The position numbers were made by a program, and so were the translations under genes. Source: Sclerotinia nivalis (taxonomy: Eukaryota; Ascomycota; Leotiomycetes; Helotiales; Sclerotiniaceae). From it: a stretch of DNA of 64,000 bases. The first letter of the stretch is position 1. Every line of letters starts with the position of its first letter. Shown here in pieces: positions 50,535 through 61,419 of this stretch. The notes under the pieces are model-generated. The model made no database searches and was not told where the DNA came from. It worked only from the letters and a program-made list of their open reading frames with translations. The stretch covers positions 1,798,001-1,862,000 of the forward strand of contig JAPEIS010000014.1 of assembly GCA_029531795.1 (NCBI GenBank), in the 5' to 3' direction.

Positions 50535-51690
50535 GAATACTCACTAATGGGATACAGATAGTTAGTTGTCCACGCGTTCCATATGGAATCCAGCGCAGAC
50601 AGGCCTATATCATATATACTAGCTATAGGTTAGCAGCGACGAGTATATATATCAATAGAGCAACCTTCACAACCTGAATTCGAATTGGAGCAATCTACGT
50701 CATCGATGTTGAAACTTTCAGAAGATGGCGAATTAAGTACAAACGTGCTAATGCATTGTTGAGAATAATTGTAAATACTGAGTTCATATCACGAGAAATG
50801 AGAAACAAGAAACCCTACAGTTAGGATTATATCCTCCAAGCGAGATCGAACCAACCGCCGAGTATTGAAACCATCCTGTTCTTAAACTTCGCATTCCTAA
50901 AACGATTTTAAAGACATCAGCCCACGCGCCAACACCTCCTCCTGATCTCCCATAAACTCGGATTATTTGGCGATTTACATAAAGAGGAATAGAATAGAAT
51001 GTAATAATTGTACTTGCGAGATGATTGCGAAGTACCGAAAGGTCTGATGTGGAAATCTAATGAATAGATTTCCTTAACTTGGCTTGTTGCTCTGATAATC
51101 ATTATGGATGCTCCTGGTCAGCACATGTACAGATGGATGGGCTAGAATTTTATCTTGTCCACCGTTAAAATATATGTACATAATCAGAACTTCAAGGAAG
51201 GAATTACGATACTTTGATTTGCTTTAATATAAGTTATGTTTGGGGAAAAATTTATAACTTTAAAATATCAGTCACTTCCTTTTCTTTTAAAACCTAGTTC
51301 TCTCATGATCAGATCCTGGTCGGGGAGAATGTCTATCAACTACAGTTGAATTAGTTATACAGGGTATAGAGAATGATATCTATAGCCATGGGTTGATCGT
51401 ATCTGTATTGTTCGGCATGATGTGAGTAAGAAGCTAGCGGCTATCGATAGGATGGATAGGTGTGATATTTTCCATGGCCAATGTATGTGCGGTCATTGTT
51501 GTAGAGTGAAGAGCGAATGCTGAGTGGAGATTTTTGGGTATTGGTCAGGATACTCGTGGTCCGAGGAAGTTTGATTTGTGGGAGATTATATAATAGAGCG
51601 GGAAAATTGGGTTGATATTGTTGGATTTCTTTATAATAATATATACGATAGACACTCTAGCTTGGACATAGGTATCTATCATATGCCCGT
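50535..51690. other. Intergenic, nothing recognised
   Basis: AT-rich. The HET relic begins near its right end, and its missing 5' half may be hidden here beyond recognition. Confidence 0.35.
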
Positions 51691-51699
51691 ATTCCTGTA

Positions 51700-52471
51700 A
51701 AACGAGCTTCAAGAAGCTAACTCCATAAGTTTCCAAGAACGCTACATCGCTAATCGCAAAATAGTTTTCCTAAATTAAAAGAGTTCGTCGTATTTCAATG
51801 CCAGACGAACACTTTTCAAGAAGATATATTACCTTTAAAGCCGGGTATCCTTGTTGATACACAACACAGAAGAGAATATAGTCTTGGATTCTCACCGAAA
51901 GATTTCGGTACATCAAATGCAGATTATAAGAAAATAGTTGGAATACATAGTGGCAGGATACTATCCTACCAATCTGATTTTCTCAATGCTTTTGCGGGTA
52001 TTTCCTGACATCTTGCTGAATTGATGGGAGCGAAGCAACTTCTTTTGGTTTATCACTGTATGAGAATGATACTATTGATGCTCGATATCTTGGCTGGAAA
52101 CTTCAAACTTCATCGTCAAGATATCGCGGATCGAATTGTACAAGCATCTAGAACCTCGAAGAACAACCTAAAGGGTACGCAGGCAAGGTTTGAAATTCAG
52201 ATAAATATCCATGCCAGGCCTTCGCCAGCCTCAATATCAAAAGCAAGATAGTCTTATAGCTCCAAGGAAAACGTTCTGGAAGATCCCATGGGATTCAACC
52301 CATGCCATGGACTTAAGAGCTTGCAACCTCTAGGACCACCCGATAAATTGAAGAGAAGTCGTCTATCCTGCTTCCAATGCGTTCCGTATCGAGATGAAAG
52401 GGAGGAATCAGTTGCCTGTTTATAGCAGTGATTCGATCTCCGATGAAGGCTGGGTCGTTGAAGGTTTATGA
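51700..52471 (+). pseudogene. Decayed HET-domain (heterokaryon incompatibility) gene
   Basis: Plus-strand fragments in changing frames together resemble the second half of a HET-domain protein. SFQERYIANRKIVFL (51729-51773) matches the usual xFQERxLSxRxxxF motif. EFVVFQCQTNTFQED follows at 51781, then IVGIHSGRILSYQSDFLNAFAGI (split in the middle by no stop, about 51937-52005), which matches the Y-x-S-D-x-L-N-A-F-x-G-I stretch. Further on come LYENDTIDARYLGW and, from 52213, FWKIPWDSTHAMDL and AFRIEMKGRNQLP, ending at a TGA at 52469. At least three one-base frame changes and several internal stops interrupt it. The N-terminal HET core was not found. Function is lost if the sequence is correct. 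Confidence 0.6.
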
Positions 52472-53422
52472 GCAGGGACTACAAATTCGCGAGTTAGGAA
52501 GGGCCAATATATATCAATTATTTAGTCTCAATAACTTAATATCATACAGTTTTTTCTCCGGTCTAGTTCGACACCATTTCATCCAATTGACCTTTAGATT
52601 CTCCCATCTCTCCCATCTCTTCCATCCCAACCATCCCGTCTCGTCCTCAGTATCACTACACAGCCTCAGGCATCACTATCTCCTCCCATCCAATTACCTA
52701 ATCACAACCAAAAAAGCACAGACCTCCACTCCACCATAAAATCCTTCACCTCATCTCAACTTCTTCTTTCCTCTTTACATATAACCACAGCATCCGATGT
52801 CAGCCCTACGTAGACTTGTCTAGGTTTACTTAGACATGTTTATGTAGGATTGTAGTAGGGATTTCTTCCACAAAACCCAAGTACTGAGATGGATTGCTCA
52901 GAATAACCTCTGAAAGGGGAGGGCGCTTCAAAATCCTGGTTATTGTCTATGCTCGATGGACTTTTCAGGTTCGCTTTGTGTCTACATTTTCATGGAGGAG
53001 GATGGATGTGGAAAAGGCAGAGTTGAATGGGTGGAGGAAGAGCGGTTGTGTAGAGTTAATATAGGTAGTCGCATTAGATTTATTGTTTTCTTTCATGGGC
53101 ATTTACCCTCATCACACGCAGTGTGGGCCTGTGAAATTACCTGCGTTGTTTACATAAGAGCTAACAATCTAGTCGGAACTGAATACATTGACATCACGGT
53201 CGGAAACGAGAACACAAGAAAAGAAAATGTCAGATGCAAGCTAGTAGATTCGTCAACTCATCAGCCTCAGCACTTTTGCAGCTCATTTTTCCACCCATCC
53301 CAATTCAAATTCTGGATAAAACGTTGCAAACAGCATATTCCTCTTTCATGCAGACCGCCAAACTGCTTTCCACTCTCTGCTTCGTCGTTTCCCTTTCTCC
53401 CCAAGGCAATCACAATATTGGC
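52472..53422. other. Intergenic, nothing convincing
   Basis: A 175-codon plus-strand frame (52956-53483) overlaps the 3' end of the receptor gene on the other strand and has no family resemblance. Not called. Confidence 0.4.
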
Positions 53423-54671
53423 CTATCGATGCTCCTCCTCGTTACTTATACTTCTTAAGGGATATTCCATACCAGAGGTATGACTAGTAACCTTCATAGT
53501 CCCATCCGATGACTTCATGGTATTGAACAGCGAGTCCTGGAAATATTTCGCCCGGATCCACATCATCTTCGCTTTTGATCCAGATTCATTTGATTCACGA
53601 ACCGCTTGTTCGCGACGTTCCCTTTCTTCTTCATCTGTCTTTCGTTCTTTGGCTGCAAAAAGGGTGCGGAAAGAGGCGAGACAAGCTACCAGAAGTGCTG
53701 GATAGATATTAGCACTCATTTGCAAGCGCTTAGACGTTGAGCGGATGTTGCTTGACATGACTTACCTACTGAAGATTCGATAAAATGCCACAAATAGAGC
53801 CAGGTGATCTCTACCTGGTTGTGGTTTTGCGGGTTGCCTCTATTGGAAATAACCGCCACCCGCACAATAGATATAGCCATAGTTATCAACACAAGGGAGA
53901 AGATACCCAGGAGTTGTGCCTTTCTCCTAAAAGTTATGCGGACTTTCCAAAGGATTGATATTGGCATGGATAAGACTATATCTATCAGTGGACATGCCAA
54001 TGACAAAGGGAAGGAACTCACTCAGCGCATCTGTCAATACATCCAAGGCACAATTTACCTTGAGCGTAACATCTTCAAATCTTACCGCAGATGGTTGGGC
54101 ACACTCTGCTATCGCTTTTTCGACTGATCCAAGACAATCGTACTGGATTGTTCCAATGCACACAGCACCGGCTGCGACAGTAAAAAGGGTCACAATCCAC
54201 CAATATATCTGGTAGTGTCGTACCTGGTCACCGAGCTTGCGGAAAAAAATCAAGAAGTTAATCTTGATGCACCAAAGCTCCACATAGAAGATGAACAACA
54301 CCGCGAGCGATCCATGAAGATACCTTCCGAGACTGTAAAATAAATTTGCGTCGGGCATTTTCATGCCTGACAGCACGTACTTGATCTCGTAGAAGTCGTT
54401 GATTATGACGGTCCATAGTATGGCCGTGCTAACGAGGAGGATCCAAGCGAAACCGGCAAAGAAGTCGTCGATAAGCAGGTGGTGAAAATTTTTTGTTCGT
54501 ACATAGTAGCGAAAGGCAAGAGCCATAGTGCCTACTGCTGTTCCGGCCCATATCACGCCCTTTAATAGTTAGTATACTCTCGGGAAGTCGGTGAGATACA
54601 CTTACGAGGAATGCTGGCTTGGGCACTAGAGGCGGGGCCATCGAGTGAAATGCTTGAGGTTGGGAGGCCAT
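53423..54671 (-). CDS. Fungal rhodopsin-domain integral membrane protein (Pth11-type receptor relative)
   Basis: Four exons (54671-54606, 54559-54022, 53981-53766, 53697-53423) give 364 residues. Seven hydrophobic segments can be seen, including VIWAGTAVGTMALAF, FFAGFAWILLV, VLFIFYVELW, YWWIVTLFTVAAGAV and LLGIFSLVLITMAISIVR. The family hallmarks CALDVLTDAL followed by PISILWKVRI and ESSVALLVACLASFRTLF are rebuilt exactly by introns 2 and 3, the latter with a GCTAAT branch site. The charged cytoplasmic tail is about 90 residues. Members form a large fungal family of plasma-membrane proteins, some sensing surface or chemical cues, and many sit in secondary-metabolite or lineage-specific regions. 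Ligand unknown. The ATG at 54671 was chosen; the upstream GTG is not a fungal start. The frame is intact. Confidence 0.88.
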
Positions 54672-56104
54672 CGCTGCGGGGATCACGTGTGCGTAGAATG
54701 TCTCGTCGGAGTTGGAAAAGCACGGATAAGATCTTGGATGATTGGACTGTAGTTTTAAAAAATGGTATATGGGCCGAAAGAAATTCCTGAAGCCGAGCGA
54801 TAAGTAATTGAGTAATCATACACTTGTCAGACGAACCGCCCCCATCAAGAATTACTAGCCATAATATACAAAACTTGGACATGCCCACATTTGAAGTTCC
54901 TTAGCCCCTATGCAAATTTGGGGGCGAGATAACTGGTGTGGATGCCAATAATTTTGGATGCAGAATTTCTCGCGAGGTTGAAAGCTGCTTCGAACTTCGA
55001 ACTGTTGAAGAATTGAGCGGCGCAGCACGGCGTGAAGGTGGTTGCGAAGTAACAGTAGTACTGTCGCTTATATCACAATGTCAAAAAGGCCTTTGATCGT
55101 CAGAAACGTACACACTGATAAATTCTGAATCGTTGCTTACAGATACAGCACAGCCTTGTCTCAACCGCGGGGAACACGCAAATAGAGATCCTTCGCCGAT
55201 TAGAACTGCATTGCGACCAAATCCACACCACCTTTCTTCAACGGCAGTACCATTTCAGTAAGCAACGAAGATGCGCGTCGAGGTTGCATATGCGAGAGCA
55301 TAACTTTCTAAAATTACAAAACTTGGTTTTACGCCGCGCCCGTTTGAAGAAATGATGTGATGGTGAAGTCCGGCCCGGGCCATCACTCTGGCATACACTG
55401 ACTGGCATTGGTTATCGAAACGGCGGCTTGTCGCCCACTAACTCGCAATGCAAGGGAATACGACGCAACCTTCCATGGCAAGGGCCTATGTAATGAACTG
55501 ATTGTTTATGCATATTTCCGAAGAATTCCCGCGTCGTCCGATGGGAAGGGTAACTCTGCTTCAGCTGTTCTCCTATTCTACGTAGGTGCATGGGCTAAAT
55601 ATCGTTATACTGCCTTCCCTCGTAATGTTCGATTTGTATGGGCAGAATGATTTGGTTGGCGATAGAACGAGGGCGGTATAAATAATATTTAACCTATATA
55701 CAGGGTTATATGCAATCTGTGACCTGCCTGATCGAAGACGTACACGGAGGCGCACCGAAGGGGAAGGTTCTTGTATTGAATGCACGAAGAAGTTGTTTTG
55801 TGTTGGCTCTTGTCGCTCATGTTGCTAGTTCCAAGTATAACCATGGGGAGAAAAAAGAGAAGGGGGGGGGGGGGGGGGGGGCGGTATCTAATTGCGTGAC
55901 GGGAAACATCGAATTTCACTCAGAACGGGCCAGTTAAAATCATCATTGCGATTCCCTCAAATTTACTGTAGATGTATCACATGTGAATTATCGATTGCCT
56001 AATACTACGCTACAATGTTTGATATGGCAAGAAACGCGAAATTGCCAACTCACTTCTCTATCACTTTATGAACCAGGAAGATACACTTGTGTCAATCAGC
56101 AATT
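54672..56104. other. Intergenic with a G20 homopolymer
   Basis: Promoter side of the receptor gene and 3' side of the P450. An 80-codon frame without ATG (55408-55650) is the only long one. Not called. Confidence 0.45.
55862..55881. repeat. Run of 20 G
   Basis: Twenty uninterrupted G residues, an assembly- and replication-sensitive homopolymer. The exact length is doubtful. Confidence 0.9.
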
Positions 56105-57918
56105 TCACCTCCTCACCCATCTCAGGCCCACACTCTCGGGGTCATACATTTCATGCAACATATGGCGTTCGTGATCAACCACCAAACTGCTCCTCCAGAC
56201 CCTGTCCCTTGCCTGCTCCAAAGTCTCCCCTTGTCTCGGTTCAGGCTCAACTTTCCAATCTCTGAATAATCTAGCCAATACAGCAACTAGTTCAACTTGA
56301 GCGAATTTCTTTCCAGGGCAAACTCGTTGACCCCATGCAAATGGCATGAAGTTCTCGGATGTCTCTGGTGCGAGAACTTCGCTTTCGAAGGTATTTTTGC
56401 TATTTGATTCTGCATTATCATGACTTGAATGAATTTTACTGATGAAGCGGCACGGGTTCCAGGCCAAAGGATTATCTCCCCAGTATCGTGGATGTGTGTG
56501 AAGAGCTGGAAGAGAGCAATGTACGGAAACACCAGCAGGAATTATGTAAGTTTTGCCGTTGATTTCCAGGGGTTGTGCTGTCGAGCCTGTGGTTTTGACA
56601 AGTTGTGATAGGGGATGGCACACTCGAAGGGTTTCCATCTGATTGTTAATTAGCTTTGTATTCAGACTGGCGTGAGGTATGTGCAAAGTGTTACTTACCA
56701 CTACGGCACCACAGCGCCTCAATTTGAAAAAAATTTCATAGTTCCATGACTGCATATCATCAGAGGGTAGATAATAGTTTATTTCTTCAGATATCCAGTC
56801 CTGACTATCGGGATTTGCAGCGAGGTGCGTGAGAAGATTTGTGAGAGCTATAGCAGTTGTGTCGTTTCCAGCAAAGGTATAGACGAAGAGATTACTCAGG
56901 ATCTCCTCTTTCGTGAGCGTCATTTTTCTAGTTACGCTTCCTTTCTCTCCAGCGTCCGAGCCCATATCTTCCTCCGCTTGATCTTCTTCGCACGCCCGTA
57001 CCAATCGTGCTACTAGGTGATTATTGGCATCCTCTCCTCGTGCGTTATGAGCGGTCTCCTCGTCCATCAAACCAAAGATATAGGATCGGAACTCATTCAT
57101 AGCTTTGGCGGCATTTTTGAATGACTCGGGAGTCCACCAAGCTTTCAGGCCTTGTTCTCCGAAAACAAATATTTGAATGATGGATGACAAAATGGTGGAC
57201 AGCGATTCGCGGTATTGATATGACTTATCACCTTCATGATTGTGTAGCTTTTCGGCGTCTTGGCCTTCGAATGGATACACTTTATTGAACAATGCAGCTG
57301 CGAGAACGTTAAGCGTAAAGACCTTTGTGTCATGATGTGTAGATCGAACTGGTTGTTGCTTATTCTGTGTCCAGTATTGTAACATCCCATTTGCTTGAGT
57401 CAATGACTGCTGCCAAACGAGTTCATTGTTCTTTTCAGTAAGGTCACTGTCGTCATTTTGCGGTGCTGCTGCCATTCCTGGTCATCTGTCGTGGAAAGAT
57501 TTTTGCCGTATACATTCAAAACAGCCATCTCCTCCATGTTGCGTCTGAAGTCGGTACGTCGCTGTAGAATCTCGTAGATGAGATTCGCGTCGGCAACACA
57601 TAGCTGTATGCCTCCTGGATGGGCAAGTATAAAGGCATCGCCATAGTCGACGTGTATTTGGGAGCGTTCGTTGGCCTCCCAACCATGAGAATAGATGCGA
57701 GTGAAGTTTTCAGATGCAATGCCAAATCGACGACAAATTCGGACAATGGAGCTACCATAAAGAAGCCAAAACGGGTTCATCGGTGATGTCCAACGCACGA
57801 GGTAGGGGAGACCGATTGCGTGAGCTTTCGCACGATTGTGTGCCAATGATTGAGCCGACCAGACAACTAGTGCGATCGGAAGAGTGAGAAGAGTTATCAC
57901 CACAGTGAGTAGCAACAT
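56105..57918 (-). pseudogene. Cytochrome P450 gene with one frameshift
   Basis: The ATG at 57918 opens a membrane anchor (MLLLTVVITLLTLPIALVVW) and the N-terminal P450 half up to WQQHRKMTTVTL. There the frame breaks at about 57436-57444, and the family-expected EKNNELVWQQS continues in the next frame, as if one T were lost from ACCTTTACTG. The second half has the I-helix AGNDTTAI, the ExxR motif as ETLR, WNPCRF and the haem loop FAWGQRVCPG with its Cys ligand. An intron of 60 nt (56698-56639) is in frame and would otherwise read through as extra residues. No intron can explain the frame break, because the conserved sequence is contiguous. It is either a recent pseudogene or a base-call error. 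Substrate and CYP family unknown. It stands head-to-head with the MFS gene. Confidence 0.85.
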
Positions 57919-58486
57919 GATGCAGTCAGTTGGTTGAGACTAATGACAATGTGAATGTAGTTCTGAGAAGAAGACAAGGCCGTTCGCTTTTTCCATCAGC
58001 TTCTATGCATTATCAATCTCTCGAAAGAAAAAGATGATGTGGGAGAAATCAAAAACTTTGTGGTGGCACGTAATTGCAATTTCCATCTAATCCTATCAAA
58101 ATTCACTACTACAGTTACAACTTTAGATTGGTTATCAAAACACCCGGCACAGGCACACGATACCCATGCTCACATGGAGTTAAAGACGCAAAGGGGTTCG
58201 CGAATATGCATGCATGTAAGCTGACGGAGCTCGGCATACCCCTCAATTATTCGGTGCACACAAACGGCTGCGCCAGGCACACTCACACTCACACTCGCTT
58301 GGCAGTCACTTTACAAAAATAATTTGTCTATTCCTCCTCGAAATTGCCCAAAAATAGCGTTTCAATGCTTTGCTCTCAGTGCCGATCGAGTTGACAAATT
58401 ATTTTAGAAAATAACGGTGCCTTGAGCAGGTTAGTATACACTTCAAGCCTTCGTTTATCTCAGGACTTTTTGGGCTGATATTCCAA
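57919..58486. promoter_or_regulatory. Divergent promoter region, P450 / MFS transporter
   Basis: 568 bp between the two start codons. A CACTCACACTCACACTC run (58279-58295) is the only simple repeat. Co-regulation of the pair is plausible but inferred. Confidence 0.45.
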
Positions 58487-60500
58487 ATGGATGAAGGAAA
58501 AGATAGTGTTTTAAGAACTCCGGTCGAAAAGGAAATGCCTGCAGCTGATGATCAACCCAAAGCGTCGCTTGAGGATGTCCAAAATCCCTCAGCCTTATAC
58601 CTCACTGGATGGAGACTGACACTAGTAACGATATCTCTCGCCTCGGGGATGTTTTTAACAGGCGTTGATAGCAGTATCATTGGCGTGGCAACACCAGGCA
58701 TTACAACCTCATTCCATGCTATTGATGACCTTGCCTGGTATGGTTCTGGCTATATGCTCCCACATACCGTTCTTCAGCCCATCTTAGGTGCTCTATACAA
58801 ATCTTTCAACGTTAGATCTGTCTTCTTGGCCTCTATTATAATTTTCGAAGTTGGATCTTGTCTCTGTGCTGCTGCGCCTACTTCTGCATCTTTCATAATT
58901 GGTAGGGTTATAGCTGGATGTGGTGCAGCTGGACTACTTCAAGGAACACTGGCAATCGTTGGACTTTCGGTCCCGAAACGAAAGGTCCCTTTGTACTACG
59001 GGAATGTTCTTAGTGTACAAGGCATCAGTGCATGTACAGCTCCGATATTTGGGGGCACATTCACTGATAAGGTGTCATGGCGTTGGTGCTTTTGGATGTA
59101 AGTTTGCTATTATCCACTTGGTTGAGTCTTAAAACATGTTGATATGCTAATCGCGATAGAAACCTGCCGATAGGTGGTGTCGCTTTGGCCATGGTGTTGT
59201 TGTTCGTGAAGCCGAGATTGCCAAAACAAGCCGGCGATATCAGATCATTACCCCCTCTTCAAAGATTACGACGCATGGACTGGGCTGGAACCATCATCTT
59301 CCTCGGTGCGTTCGTATGTTTATACTTGGCTCTGCAATGGGGCGGACAAACAAAACCATGGCGCTCATCCAAAGTGATCGGTCTGTTCATCGGGTTTGGT
59401 CTTCTATTGGGAGTTTTTGCATATACTCAGAAGTTCACCGGCGAAGATTCCTTCATTCCTCGGAGGATCCTGAAGCAACGAACTGTTTTATTTGGGACAA
59501 GTTATTTGATTCTGTTTGGCCTTCAGATGGCTGTTGTGAGTAACAACTCAACCTGCTTTTCACCCATTAGCCAAACGAGACTAACGTTAACGCTATCAGT
59601 ATTTGCAATACATACCAATATATTTTCAAGCCATTCGAGGTACCTCCGCATTGAATAGTGGGATTAGGATGATAGCCATGGATGCCGGGAGGGTCATTTT
59701 TATAATCGTTTCAGGCATTCTAGTTACCAAATTCGGCCATTATGTGAGTATACGTGGTGATATCACTGTGTCAATTTGATATCCTAATAGATCCTACAAA
59801 TGCCTTACATGGTTGCCGGAACGGCCATCAGTGTGATAGCCGCCGGCCTGTTGACGATGCTTGATCTTGATACCTCGACAGCTCGCTCAACAGCTTTCAT
59901 GTTTCTTGCTGGTGCAGGTGCTGGAATAGGAGGCAACCAACCTTTTACTGCACTACAAGCAGCTTTGAAGTAGGAGTCACCCCGACACAATACTCATACA
60001 CAAACATGGACTGACCATAAACAGAGAGGAAGACTTATCTATTGGAAACGGTATGACAGTATTTGGTCTGCAGTTGGGAACGTAAGTCAGAAAGATACTC
60101 ACTCTCAAAGTCATGGAACTACGCTGACAAAACGACCACGTCCTACAGATCCCTTGCGTTCACCATCAGCCAACCTGTATTCCTTACAAAAATCTTCAGT
60201 CGTCTAGCAAGCAACGCTCTAACATCGAGCATACCTAGATCTTCAATCATTACAGCCGGCGCCTCACATTTGGATCGACTTGTTGATAGTCCCGCCGCAT
60301 TACAGGTTTTGGAAAAGGCATATAGTGATGGCATCAGGGATACCATGATAGTGGCTCTGGTTGCAATTTGTTTGTGTCTTCTATGTTTACCGGGGATGGA
60401 ATGGTTGACACTAGAGAACCCTGGTGCGAAAACAGATGTGGATATGGAGAACATGCAGCCAGAAGTCCTACCATCTGTCGAAGATCGTAAGGAGTCGTAG
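58487..60500 (+). CDS. MFS transporter, drug:H+ antiporter type (14-TM-like)
   Basis: Six exons (58487-59097, 59160-59535, 59600-59743, 59791-59969, 60025-60081, 60149-60500) give 572 residues. After a charged cytoplasmic N-terminus, TM1 begins near residue 45 (LTLVTISLASGMFLTGVDSS). The antiporter motifs DDLAWYGSGYML, GRVIAGCGAAGLLQG and SWRWCFWINLPIGG (joined across intron 1) mark the DHA2-like group, followed by LALQWGG, QYIPIYFQAIRG and a C-terminal pair of helices. The short charged tail ends EDRKES. Such pumps export toxins or fungal metabolites at the plasma membrane. The next gene across a 568-bp divergent promoter is a P450, a common pairing in detoxification or metabolite clusters. 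The frame is intact. Confidence 0.93.
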
Positions 60501-61419
60501 ATCTCGGCATCTTCTTTATATTCCAAAGGCGATAATTGCGCGATTTTCCGATACACATGACGTTGAAGTCAATGATTCGGTACCTTCACTTTCTCATTCG
60601 GCACTGAACTATGTCTCTTCACATCGAAAACATACCAACCGTTTCCTCGTACCGTCAAAAACTCCGTTTAAATTCGTATCCAGGACTGAGTAGTGGTATT
60701 CTATCCAGGATACCTGACTTTTACAGGGTATTAATTTCCTTTGTAGAGATTTCGCCTAGAAGTATCGATAGGCATTGGGTTACCCAGGCGTACTATATTA
60801 TGTGATCATTTAATATACTTAGTAAGAATTGAATTTATTTCTAATTCGGCAAAAAAGAGAAAGTTATTAGTTTATGTCGCTAGTGGCTCTTCCACACATA
60901 TAATATTCGTAGTACAGCAACCTCTGAATAGCATCCAATTTTATATCAATCACTTCTATTACCATTTATGATCATAGCCCTGGTTATCACCACCTAGGTG
61001 ATACCTGGTGTACCAACAAGTTTACATTACGTGTGATTAAAAATCATACTCTAATACTATGAGAATAATATTCAACATTTTTTATATCCTCACATACCAA
61101 CTTCGATACATCCATCTCCATCATCACCATTCCCATATAATTCTCCCCTAACTATAACCCAAATCTCCTATTATCCTTCCCACCCAAAAGCACCCCAAAC
61201 GCCCCATAAATTAAACATCATACAGCCAACCAAACCAAATACACTGTTTCCCATTTTCCACCCAGCTACCCCTTCCTCCAATGCGCATCTCACAGCTCCT
61301 TTATAAATATATCCAACCCAACACCTATCCTCTTAAATCTCACCATCCAAATCAAAATCTATGAATAATCAATCATTAATACTATACAGTATGGTCTTGC
61401 TGGATCGTCTAATTGAGCT
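60501..61419. other. Intergenic, AT-rich
   Basis: 3' flank of the MFS gene and the end of the decayed membrane-protein gene. Nothing else seen. Confidence 0.4.

Noticed and set aside
52956..53483. 175-codon plus-strand frame
   Set aside because: Overlaps the receptor gene's last exon on the opposite strand and lacks homology.
53698..53765. Alternative start or frame of the receptor's last exon (MSSNIRS...)
   Set aside because: Splicing at GTAAGT with a GCTAAT branch and CCAG acceptor gives the family-typical ESSVALLVACLASF instead.
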